Shown here: positions 1 to 6,810 of the stretch, piece after piece | Position numbering within the stretch: position 1 is the first letter of the stretch | How the letters are laid out: every line of letters starts with the position of its first letter | NCBI GenBank assembly: GCA_013911625.1 | Contig: JACESW010000026.1 | Span: forward strand, 1 to 10,479 | DNA length: 10,479 bases | Source of the DNA: Cryomorphaceae bacterium | GTDB taxonomy: Bacteria; Bacteroidota; Bacteroidia; Flavobacteriales; Schleiferiaceae | Reading direction: 5' to 3' | Translations under genes and position numbers: made by a program | The notes under the pieces: model-generated | Databases searched by the model: none | The model's input: the letters and a program-made list of their open reading frames with translations, nothing else | Told to the model about the DNA's origin: nothing

Positions 1-62
1 AAATGCGATATTGCAGCGGGATATTTAATTACGATAGTAGTCGTTTTGAGCAAGCAAAATAG
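1..62 (+). CDS. 3' end of an unidentified upstream gene (partial)
   Basis: The third frame is open from the left edge and ends at a TAG at 60-62. It encodes about 19 residues, ending YCSGIFNYDSSRFEQAK, with the mixed aromatic and charged composition of a real protein end. If real, the gene overlaps the kdsB TTG start by 17 bp, which would suggest translational coupling. The in-frame ATG at 3-5 is probably internal rather than a start. The fragment is too short to assign a family. The competing frame that runs into kdsB from the left gives a hydrophobic peptide that does not resemble a KdsB N-terminus. Confidence 0.4.
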   Translation, partial: MRYCSGIFNYDSSRFEQAK

Positions 63-771
63 ATATTTAGTCATACTTCCAGCGAGAATGGGGGCACAGC
101 GCCTTCCAGGCAAACCGCTTAGACTCCTTGGCGGTGTACCAATTATTCGCCGAACCTACTCAGGAGTAAAAGACCTCTTTGAAAAGGTATTTGTCGCTAC
201 AGATTCTGAGGAAATCATCGCGGAGTGTGAATCGCAAAAGATACCTTGTATTCGAACCGGATCGCATCACGTGAATGGTACCACTAGAACTCTTGAAGCC
301 TTCATGTCACTCGACTTAGAAGTGGACTACATTATCAATGTACAGGGAGATGAGGCATTCATTTCCAAAGAGATACTGCAGCCATTATTAGACCTGCTCG
401 AAGAAAAGCAACCTGAGGCCGCGACGATTCAAGCACCATTAACTTCACAGAGCAGCGAATCAAACGTTTATGTAGTTACTGATAACGACCGTCGAGCGTT
501 ATACTTTTCTCGAAGCCCTATTCCAGCCGCACGAAATGGTCAACCTCAACGCTACCAGCATGTAGGCGTTTATGCATTTAAACCTAAAGCCCTGAAATCA
601 TATTGTGCCATGTCCCCTACTCCCCTTGAGCAACATGAAATGCTCGAGCAGTTAAGATGGTTGGAAAATGGAAAGAGTTGGGCCATCGCTACAGCGCCGA
701 ATAAGCCGTTGAGTATTGATACTACGGAGGACCTAAAAGCGGCTGGAGAACTGCTTACAAAACAAGATTAA
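46..771 (+). CDS. kdsB: 3-deoxy-manno-octulosonate cytidylyltransferase (CMP-Kdo synthetase)
   Basis: KdsB is a cytoplasmic enzyme that joins Kdo to CTP, giving CMP-Kdo and pyrophosphate. CMP-Kdo is the donor for the inner core of LPS. The 241-residue product has the usual family length. In order it shows the nucleotide-binding LPARMGAQRLPGKPL (11-25), NVQGDE (98-103, with metal-binding Asp102), ALYFSRSPIP (151-160), a LEQLR motif (200-204) and IDTTEDL (224-230, with the second expected metal-binding Asp225). The start is a TTG: the frame stays open to the left edge, but family N-termini begin only a few residues before the LPAR motif, and no ATG or GTG is available. One oddity is NGTTR (77-81), where most KdsB proteins read SGTDR. 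The gene probably overlaps the end of an upstream gene and ends in a TTAA shared with the convergent DUF4294 gene. The family call is secure; the exact sugar substrate is inferred. Confidence 0.95.
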   Translation: MSKQNRYLVILPARMGAQRLPGKPLRLLGGVPIIRRTYSGVKDLFEKVFVATDSEEIIAECESQKIPCIRTGSHHVNGTTRTLEAFMSLDLEVDYIINVQGDEAFISKEILQPLLDLLEEKQPEAATIQAPLTSQSSESNVYVVTDNDRRALYFSRSPIPAARNGQPQRYQHVGVYAFKPKALKSYCAMSPTPLEQHEMLEQLRWLENGKSWAIATAPNKPLSIDTTEDLKAAGELLTKQD

Positions 772-1445
772 GGCTGGTACTTTTTGCGCTCCTCCTCGTT
801 TGCAGGAGTTAATTGCCCTGAGATAAATTTTCTGATCAGGATATTCTCTATGAGCTGATCTTCAGGATCATTTAAAGGATCATACGGACGCTTCAAATCA
901 ATGTCATACCACCAGGCAGTCATCGACCAAAATCGTGCACTCAAACCATTGCGATACGTTTTGATAATATCGTACACGGGTAGACCGGTTTCTCTGTAGA
1001 TGAGCTTTGATAAAATTTGACCTTCACTACGGGTCAATTTCCGCAATTCAGGTTCGAATCTCTCCTCCAAATACCGCTGGTATTGCTTGGTGTATTTTCT
1101 CCGCTGACGTTTTTTATCAATACCCTCCAACGCCATATTGACGCTATCCATTCGGATGGCAGCCTCGCGTACATAAGGGTATACTCTACGTACTTTTCTA
1201 GTAAGACTGTAATAATTTCTGCGGGCCTGATGATCGCTAAGTGTAGGTTTTGGAACAAACAGTACCTCATCCAGTACAGACCAAGGGATGGTATCTCCAC
1301 CAACAACTAGTTGGCCCACAATGGGTAAGGTCCCGTCCTTTACTTCACTCAAGGTATCGACTTGAGCGGCAGCAGTATTGCTTAAAAGCAGTAGCAGGAA
1401 AAAGATGCTAAGACCTATTCGACTTCCAACGAGAGCTTTTAACAT
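768..1445 (-). CDS. DUF4294 family exported protein
   Basis: This 225-residue protein has an N-terminal signal peptide: basic residues near the start, a leucine-rich core at about 11-21, then TAAAQ, with likely cleavage near residue 27. The mature part matches the Bacteroidota DUF4294 family as I know it: SLTRKVRRVYPYVREA (80-95), a strongly basic helical stretch KKRQRRKYTKQYQRYLEERF (111-130), then LRKLTRSEGQILSKLIYRETG (134-154) and an aromatic segment with FWSMTAWWYDIDLKRPYDP (172-190). No function is established to my knowledge, and I see no catalytic motif. The product is probably periplasmic. The ATG lies 38 bp inside the 3' end of the biotin carboxylase gene, so the two genes are very likely co-transcribed and translationally coupled. 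The stop overlaps that of convergent kdsB, leaving no room for a terminator between them. Confidence 0.85.
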   Translation of the reverse strand: MLKALVGSRIGLSIFFLLLLLSNTAAAQVDTLSEVKDGTLPIVGQLVVGGDTIPWSVLDEVLFVPKPTLSDHQARRNYYSLTRKVRRVYPYVREAAIRMDSVNMALEGIDKKRQRRKYTKQYQRYLEERFEPELRKLTRSEGQILSKLIYRETGLPVYDIIKTYRNGLSARFWSMTAWWYDIDLKRPYDPLNDPEDQLIENILIRKFISGQLTPANEEERKKYQP

Positions 1446-2895
1446 GTGTAACTACTGTTTGATTTGCTTTAGCATCTTGCAAAAGGTTTGCCACTGCGGT
1501 GGCTCCTACAGCTTCGAGTTCCGCATCCTCGCTTTGCAGCGCACTTGGAGAAAAGTAATTCTCTACAAAATGCGTATTGAATTCGCCGCTTACAAAAGCT
1601 TTATGGTTCATGACAAAATCTGCAAAGTCCAGGGTGGTTTGTACCCCAGCGATGCGGTACTCTGAAATGGCCCGCTTCATTCGCGCAATGGCCTCTGCTC
1701 TATTTGCACCAAAGGTGATCAGTTTAGCAATCATTGGATCGTAATAAATGCTAATATCCATACCTTGTTCTAGACCATCGTCCACACGAACACCTAGTCC
1801 TTGCGGCCTCTTGTATTCATAAAGCTTTCCAGTTGCAGGCATAAAATTCTCGGCGGCATTTTCTGCGTAAACACGTACTTCAATGGCGTGACCTTGGATA
1901 GTTAAGGATTTTTGATCGAACGGCAAAGGGTGCCCCTCTGCTATACGCAGCTGTTGTTTGACCAAATCAATCCCCGTAATTTGCTCAGTAACCGGATGCT
2001 CTACTTGTAAGCGTGTATTCATTTCCAAAAAGTAGAACTTACCACCAGGTTCAAAGATGAACTCCACCGTACCCGCACCGCGGTAATCGCACGCCTTTGC
2101 CACATTTACAGCCGCTTGACCCATAGCTTCACGAAGGGCCTCCGTGAGTACAACACTGGGGGCTTCCTCTATCACTTTCTGGTGACGACGTTGGATGGAG
2201 CATTCTCGTTCAAAAAGGTGCACTACGTTACCGTGTTCATCTGCTAAAATTTGAATCTCAATATGCCTTGGATCTTCAATGTATTTCTCGACAAATACCG
2301 CTCCGTTTCCAAAGCTGTTGGTTGCTTCGCTTACAGCACGTTCCATCTGAGCATCGAACTCTTCAAGGTTGTGTACAATACGCATCCCTTTGCCACCGCC
2401 ACCAGCACTTGCTTTGATCATAATAGGGAATCCTATTTCTGAGGCCAATTCTTTCGCGCGGTCTACATCAGTGACCTCCCCATCGGAACCTGGCACGAGA
2501 GGTACGTCAAAGTCTGCAATGGCAGCTTTCGCACTTAGTTTATCGCCCATAATGCGAATGGCATGTGGACGAGGTCCAACGAATACCATTCCTGCTTCTT
2601 CCACAGCTTCTGCAAAGGCCGCATTCTCACTTAGGAACCCATAGCCAGGGTGTATAGCATCTACACCGAGATTTTTTGCAGCACTAATTATTCGATCGCC
2701 CTTGAGGTAACTTTCGGCCGAAGGCGCTGGACCAATGAATACTGCCTCGTCTGCAAAAAGCACGTGTGGGGCTCTGCGGTCCACCTCAGAATAAACAGCG
2801 ACAGTTAGAATGCCCATTTCGCGGGCACTTCTCATAATTCTAAGGGCTATTTCACCTCTGTTCGCAACGAGGATTTTTGATACGGTTCTTGACAT
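1408..2895 (-). CDS. accC: Biotin carboxylase subunit of an acetyl-/propionyl-CoA carboxylase
   Basis: This enzyme carboxylates the biotin on a carrier protein using ATP and bicarbonate, the first half-reaction of acyl-CoA carboxylase. The 495-residue protein has the N-terminal domain KILVANRGEIALRI (7-20), HPGYGFLSEN (82-91), an ATP-grasp domain with glycine loop GGGGKGMR (165-172), RRHQK with Lys240, EMNTRLQVEHPVTE (291-304, with Arg295 and Glu299), RVYAEN with Arg341, and the C-terminal ENFMPATGKLYEY (349-361). All expected catalytic residues are present. I chose MSRTVSKILVANRGE as the start. The frame extends 42 codons further upstream, but that stretch is not homologous and would overlap the preceding gene. 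The protein is about 45 residues longer than E. coli AccC. The tail ends SSRWKSNRS, which resembles Bacteroidota carboxylase subunits often paired with a separate carrier and a beta subunit. No carrier or carboxyltransferase gene is in this window. Whether it serves acetyl-CoA or propionyl-CoA cannot be settled from sequence alone. Confidence 0.95.
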   Translation of the reverse strand: MSRTVSKILVANRGEIALRIMRSAREMGILTVAVYSEVDRRAPHVLFADEAVFIGPAPSAESYLKGDRIISAAKNLGVDAIHPGYGFLSENAAFAEAVEEAGMVFVGPRPHAIRIMGDKLSAKAAIADFDVPLVPGSDGEVTDVDRAKELASEIGFPIMIKASAGGGGKGMRIVHNLEEFDAQMERAVSEATNSFGNGAVFVEKYIEDPRHIEIQILADEHGNVVHLFERECSIQRRHQKVIEEAPSVVLTEALREAMGQAAVNVAKACDYRGAGTVEFIFEPGGKFYFLEMNTRLQVEHPVTEQITGIDLVKQQLRIAEGHPLPFDQKSLTIQGHAIEVRVYAENAAENFMPATGKLYEYKRPQGLGVRVDDGLEQGMDISIYYDPMIAKLITFGANRAEAIARMKRAISEYRIAGVQTTLDFADFVMNHKAFVSGEFNTHFVENYFSPSALQSEDAELEAVGATAVANLLQDAKANQTVVTHVKSSRWKSNRS

Positions 2896-2917
2896 CTGTG
2901 ATTGTAAGTGTTCTTCA

Positions 2918-2947
2918 CAAATATAAGAAGCGAAGTACTTGTTAAAT
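2918..2947 (-). promoter_or_regulatory. Putative Bacteroidota promoter for accC-DUF4294
   Basis: The minus strand at 2918-2925 reads TATATTTG, a perfect match to the Bacteroidota -7 consensus TAnnTTTG. A weak -33 candidate (ATTTA) lies at about 2943-2947, roughly 19 bp upstream and overlapping the stop of the preceding gene. Transcription would start near 2911, giving a 5' leader of about 16 nt before the ATG at 2895. The region is A/T-rich and has no Shine-Dalgarno sequence, as is common in this phylum. Confidence 0.45.
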
Positions 2948-5900
2948 CTTTGTGATGCTAAAGTAATATGGCCTGTTCTCCCACAACACTTGAACGACAT
3001 ACGAGCCCGATGAAAGCGCACTCATATCAACTCGTTGATTACCTGCGTCAATAGGTACCTGGTAGCGCACCAACTGACCTTGAGCATTGTAAATGTTCAG
3101 CAGCGTTTCTGCGCCTGCTGGCAAGTCAATGTTAAGGTACGTGCTCAATGGATTTGGATATAGCACAATAGGTAAAGCTTGCTCTCCTATTCCCACTTCG
3201 TTTAATCGGTGTGTTACCATGGTGCTATCGCCGCACTCATTGATCAGGAATAGGTTCACGATGTAGTTGGTGGTTATGACGCCGTAGGTATGTTGAATAT
3301 TCGACGCCGTACCCTTATCGTTCGTCCCGTCGCCCCAGTACCAATGGTATTCGTCCGCCCCTGTGGCGTTTGCTGCAAAGTTTACAACCATACCGTTGGC
3401 TGAAGTAGAAACTATGTTGAACGTAAAGTCCCCTGCAGGAACATCACAAGTGGCAACATCGTCTGAATAAGAGAATTGGTTCCCGCAACTATCCTCAGCA
3501 GTTACAGTCACTGTGAATGAACCTTGTGTGCTGTACGTATTGCTTGCAGTCATTCCAGAAGCCGTATTCCCATCACCGAAACTCCATTGATAATTCAATA
3601 ATCCGGCTGGTGTTGCCGTAAATGAGAAGGTACTCCCAGTAACGGTTGATGTGAAACCTAGCGTCACTATTGGACAAAGCGTTAAATCGAAGGATGTCGT
3701 TGTAGAATCGCCGCAGCTGTTGACCAAAAGGAGCGTGATTGTATATGTTCCCGAGGCTGTATATACATGGTTTGGTGTTGCGTTAGATGCTGTTCCTCCG
3801 TCTCCAAATTGCCAGTAGTAATTAAGGGCCGTCCCGGTTGAGGTACTGGCATCAAAATTCACACTTAGCCCATTGATGCTATAGGTGTAATCCGCAATTG
3901 TAGTATCACAATAGCTGTAGGTGTGCAATAATGAATCTACGTTCCCGCAGCTGTTGTACACCACTTGATAGATATCAAACAAGCCAAAAGAGGTGTAGGA
4001 ATAATTCGAGGTATCCCCGATGGTGCTATTGCCATCGCCCCAGAACCACACCGTTGAATCTGCATCTGAGTTTGTTCCGTATCCGTCAATGGAAGCTCCA
4101 GAACCTTGGATAGAACCGGTGGCTGCGATGGATGGACAGGCTAGCGTGGTAAATTGAACCAAAGTCCATGTGCTAGTCAATGTTGACGTACACGTGTCCT
4201 GAACGTACGCATCATACGTGGTGGAAGACTGTAAACCTGTGAGTACTGCATTTTGGTTCTGTGCTCCGACCATGGTGCCGTTGCCCTGAGTAAACCCAGT
4301 TGGACCATATTCTACGGCACTTGTATTGGCGCGTCCTAGCCAATTTAACTCGGCACTGTTATATGTGATATTGGACGCAAGAACATTGGGTGCAGGACAC
4401 GTCGCAGATTCATCAATTTTGACATCATCAATAGCTATATCCGCTCTGTAGGAGAAGAATCCCGATCCATCTCTATAAGCTTTGAAAATGATCTGTACGG
4501 TATCTCCCTCGTAGGCTAGTAAACTTACTGTACGCTTCTGCCAACTCGCGGTATTTGAGTTTTGTTGTTGACCCGTGATGGTATTCACTAATACCGCTGG
4601 GGTACCAGGCTTTTTAACAAAAATTCGAAGTTTATCTATATCAGGTCCAAACATGTGGTACCAAAAAGTCAACTCTGGAGATTGTAAAGTATCGAGGTCA
4701 ATCAGTGGTGTCCTCAATTCGGTATCGGTCGTAGCGGTCCACGGACTTGAACTACGCGTAAAAGCATAGCCGCCTGTACCGGTAGTATGATCACCAGAAG
4801 GCCCAGTGCCAGAATAATGAACTGTAGAAGAATTACCACCCGTCCAGAATAAATCTTCAGTATCTGAACGCAACCAACAAGGATCAACGCCGCCCGTGGT
4901 GTTCGTAAAGTCTACTGTTGGCCATTTGCTTGAATTTGAGAAGTTCTCTGTGAAAGGTGCCGTAAAAAACGAACAGTTCGTCGTGAAATCAGGACCGTCA
5001 ACCCATAGACTTACATCACCGGTTCCACAAGAATCGCGCACTTGCCATTCGTAAGTCGTCTGAGCATTGAGCTGTGGCACTCCTTTATTTGAGGTAGACG
5101 ACGTGGTCCAACTCCATGCTGAGGTTCCCAATGCTCTGTATCTAATTTGCCAGTTCGAGGCACCTCCGCCTACCCAATCAAGCTGAGCAACATAGACACC
5201 AACCGCGGTAACGGCTGTGTTCTTAGGTTTTGCGCACGAAGGAGCGTTATCAATCTTAATATCGTCAAGCGCGAATTGCGTGTAAAATGAACCTGAAGAA
5301 GCCGAGTAATCAAAGCGTACCCGGACAGTGTCTCCTGCATAGGCGCTCAAATCTGCGATATGTTCAAGCCAAGCCGCTGAAGACGAAGCATGTGTTAATC
5401 CCGATGTATCCCAAAGCGAAGACCAAGTTCCACCCTGCTTTTGAATGTATACGTCGAGATCACCCATTTGCTGGCCGTAACCATGGTACCAGAAACTTAA
5501 CTCAGGGGAACTCAAGGTATCTAAATCAATCCAAGGTGAGATTAAACGGGGATCCGTACCCGAAGCCAAAGTCGATGTCTTCTGGTGGTAGGCATATTGA
5601 CCGCTGCCTGAGGTGTGGTCTCCGGACGGGCCTGTCTGAGTCCAAGAGAAAACAGGCGGGCCCACGGTCCAAAACTTTTGAGCGGCACCTTGGGTAATCC
5701 AACACTGATCAATATCTCCTTGTACATTCCAAACCGAAGAAGGACCCCAACCAGAGCCTTCAAAATCTTCTGTATATGGCGCTATGTAATTGCTACACCC
5801 GGTGGTAAAGGTTCCAAGGTTCGACCATACACTCGTATCTCCTACGGCACAGATCTCACGAACTCGTATTCTGTAGTTTGTATTGGGATTCAATCCAGAC

Positions 5901-6727
5901 ATCGTCGCAGGATTGCTCGAATACGTATTGATGGTGCCGTTGGCGATGCTAGTTGTACCACTGGAAAATTGAATCTGGCTACCTAATGTGTTAGAATTCA
6001 AGGAAGACCAACTGATAGACGCACTGCTCGAGGTCACTGAAGAGGCTACTGGATTGAGCGGTTGATCGCACGAAGGCGTTTCTTCTACGGCAATATCATC
6101 TATCGCGATGCGACTGTTGGTCCACCAAGAAAAATTCACATCACGTTTCGCATTGAATCGGATTTGGACGGTATCTCCGGCAAATTGAGAGAGCGATTCT
6201 GTATGCTTACGCCACGGTGAGGTTTGGGAAGAAAATTGATTAGACGCTGTCGTAGAGTTAATGGTATGCAGATTCACCCATGTATTGGTTCCAACCACGC
6301 GCACACGGACATTGAGCCACTCAACATCTGAACCGTACATATGGTAATAGAACACTAGACGAGGTAAAGTATCTCCACTTAAATCAATGGGTGGCGTAAT
6401 GAGATTCGTAACCGTCGCATTTGAAGATGCCCCTGAAGACCATCCTTCAGCAAATGCATACCCCCCTGTTCCAGTGGTGTGATCACCATCCGGTCCCGAT
6501 AAGGTATTGGCAAAACTTGGGTCGGAAGCCATCCATAAGTAGTTGGCTGTAGTGATGTTTCTCGTCCAACAACTTGGGATAGAACCTGAGTTGTTCCAAG
6601 AGCTAGGCCCCTGCCAAGAGGAACCGTCAAAGTTCTCGGTGTAGGGGGTGCTTTGGATGCACTGGGCTTTTAGGTTTTGGCCTAAAGCAAATAGTACTGC
6701 AACAATCAGTAGTAATCTTCGCTTCAT
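2942..6727 (-). CDS. Large T9SS-exported surface protein with MAM, FN3 and PKD domains
   Basis: This 1261-residue protein begins with a Sec signal peptide (MKRRLLLIVAVLFALGQNLKAQ, cleaved near 21/22). Three modules follow at 23-310, 311-584 and 585-863. Each is a MAM-like beta-sandwich plus an FN3-like domain. The MAM parts share TENFD-type openings, a CW dipeptide, the GPsGDHTtGtGgYAf motif (78-92, 366-380, 642-656), a FWYHMYG-like strand, AGDTVQIRF and IAIDDI. Four PKD-like domains (864-1177) show WxFGDG or WYWGDG. The C-terminal 79 residues are a type A T9SS sorting domain, with LYPNP at 1189-1193 and a final beta-rich segment ending in a lysine-isoleucine pair. No catalytic domain is visible, so a role in adhesion or as a surface scaffold is inferred from domains that bind proteins or glycans elsewhere. 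It should be secreted across the outer membrane and probably anchored there. All 20 cysteines fall in a repeating pattern, which suggests disulfide-stabilised modules. The frame upstream of the chosen ATG closes at a stop at 6731-6733, so the start is firm. Confidence 0.9.
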   Translation of the reverse strand: MKRRLLLIVAVLFALGQNLKAQCIQSTPYTENFDGSSWQGPSSWNNSGSIPSCWTRNITTANYLWMASDPSFANTLSGPDGDHTTGTGGYAFAEGWSSGASSNATVTNLITPPIDLSGDTLPRLVFYYHMYGSDVEWLNVRVRVVGTNTWVNLHTINSTTASNQFSSQTSPWRKHTESLSQFAGDTVQIRFNAKRDVNFSWWTNSRIAIDDIAVEETPSCDQPLNPVASSVTSSSASISWSSLNSNTLGSQIQFSSGTTSIANGTINTYSSNPATMSGLNPNTNYRIRVREICAVGDTSVWSNLGTFTTGCSNYIAPYTEDFEGSGWGPSSVWNVQGDIDQCWITQGAAQKFWTVGPPVFSWTQTGPSGDHTSGSGQYAYHQKTSTLASGTDPRLISPWIDLDTLSSPELSFWYHGYGQQMGDLDVYIQKQGGTWSSLWDTSGLTHASSSAAWLEHIADLSAYAGDTVRVRFDYSASSGSFYTQFALDDIKIDNAPSCAKPKNTAVTAVGVYVAQLDWVGGGASNWQIRYRALGTSAWSWTTSSTSNKGVPQLNAQTTYEWQVRDSCGTGDVSLWVDGPDFTTNCSFFTAPFTENFSNSSKWPTVDFTNTTGGVDPCWLRSDTEDLFWTGGNSSTVHYSGTGPSGDHTTGTGGYAFTRSSSPWTATTDTELRTPLIDLDTLQSPELTFWYHMFGPDIDKLRIFVKKPGTPAVLVNTITGQQQNSNTASWQKRTVSLLAYEGDTVQIIFKAYRDGSGFFSYRADIAIDDVKIDESATCPAPNVLASNITYNSAELNWLGRANTSAVEYGPTGFTQGNGTMVGAQNQNAVLTGLQSSTTYDAYVQDTCTSTLTSTWTLVQFTTLACPSIAATGSIQGSGASIDGYGTNSDADSTVWFWGDGNSTIGDTSNYSYTSFGLFDIYQVVYNSCGNVDSLLHTYSYCDTTIADYTYSINGLSVNFDASTSTGTALNYYWQFGDGGTASNATPNHVYTASGTYTITLLLVNSCGDSTTTSFDLTLCPIVTLGFTSTVTGSTFSFTATPAGLLNYQWSFGDGNTASGMTASNTYSTQGSFTVTVTAEDSCGNQFSYSDDVATCDVPAGDFTFNIVSTSANGMVVNFAANATGADEYHWYWGDGTNDKGTASNIQHTYGVITTNYIVNLFLINECGDSTMVTHRLNEVGIGEQALPIVLYPNPLSTYLNIDLPAGAETLLNIYNAQGQLVRYQVPIDAGNQRVDMSALSSGSYVVQVLWENRPYYFSITKI
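2945..3181 (-). other. T9SS type A C-terminal sorting domain
   Basis: Residues 1183-1261 of the large surface protein show the Por/T9SS type A pattern: LPIVLYPNPLSTYLNIDLP, then LLNIYNAQGQLVRY, MSALSSGSYVVQVLWEN and a C-terminal beta-strand YYFSITKI. In characterised T9SS cargo this domain directs outer-membrane translocation and is cleaved when the protein is attached to the surface. Confidence 0.9.
3197..4138 (-). repeat. Four tandem PKD-like domains
   Basis: Residues 864-940, 941-1018, 1019-1094 and 1095-1177 of the large surface protein are PKD-like beta-sandwich repeats. The hallmark motif appears as WFWGDG, WQFGDG, WSFGDG and WYWGDG. Each ends with an (N/D/E)-x-CG strand: NSCGN, NSCGD, DSCGN and NECGD. 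The array lies between the MAM-FN3 modules and the sorting domain, so it probably acts as a stalk that holds the modules away from the cell surface. Confidence 0.8.
4139..6661 (-). repeat. Three tandem MAM-FN3 protein modules
   Basis: Inside the large surface protein, three homologous modules of 274-288 residues occupy about 5798-6661, 4976-5797 and 4139-4975 (minus strand, in that protein order). Each carries four cysteines at matching places. The last FN3 cysteine is always 18 residues before the first cysteine of the next domain. DNA similarity is clear only at short conserved motifs, such as the GPsGDHT coding stretches near 6480, 5615 and 4785. The duplications therefore look old. Confidence 0.8.
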
Positions 6728-6731
6728 ATGT

Positions 6732-6765
6732 CAAAAATAACGCGAAATCATTCCTGATGTTCAAA
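6732..6765 (-). promoter_or_regulatory. Putative promoter of the large surface-protein gene
   Basis: The minus strand at 6732-6739 reads TATTTTTG, a perfect TAnnTTTG -7 element. TTTG at 6762-6765 lies 22 bp upstream, as a -33 element within the spacing range known for flavobacterial promoters. The -7 box ends only four bases before the ATG at 6727, so transcription would begin at or next to the start codon. If this is the real promoter, the mRNA would be leaderless. Another promoter could lie further upstream, towards or inside the divergent DUF4159 gene. Confidence 0.4.
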
Positions 6766-6810
6766 GCAATGATTAAAGATATTCTACCAAACTCCGTGTA
6801 TATTTATACC

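Noticed and set aside
786..810. Possible hairpin (CTCCT at 789-793 with AGGAG at 804-808) near the kdsB/DUF4294 junction as a terminator.
   Set aside because: The stem is only five base pairs with a ten-base loop and no T-run follows on either strand. It lies in DUF4294 coding sequence.
2896..3021. A 42-residue N-terminal extension of the biotin carboxylase.
   Set aside because: It would overlap the stop of the preceding gene and contains no family sequence. Biotin carboxylases begin just before the KILVANRGEIA motif, which fits the ATG at 2895.
5287..5697. A 136-residue open frame on the plus strand, opposite the large surface-protein gene.
   Set aside because: It is antisense to clear MAM/FN3 coding sequence, has a basic low-complexity composition, no recognisable domain and no promoter. 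It is a shadow frame. The same applies to the other frames opposite or within recognised genes, for example 7545-8051 and 8743-8979 on the minus strand.
4139..6661. The MAM-FN3 repeats as recent tandem DNA duplications or a recombination-driven phase-variable locus.
   Set aside because: DNA similarity between copies is limited to short motifs and protein divergence is large, so slippage or recombination between copies seems unlikely.
6757..6810. An upstream ATG at 6757 that would extend the DUF4159 protein by 18 residues.
   Set aside because: The extension would put a non-signal-like leader before a typical signal peptide, and it covers the region where promoters are expected. The ATG at 6811 fits better.
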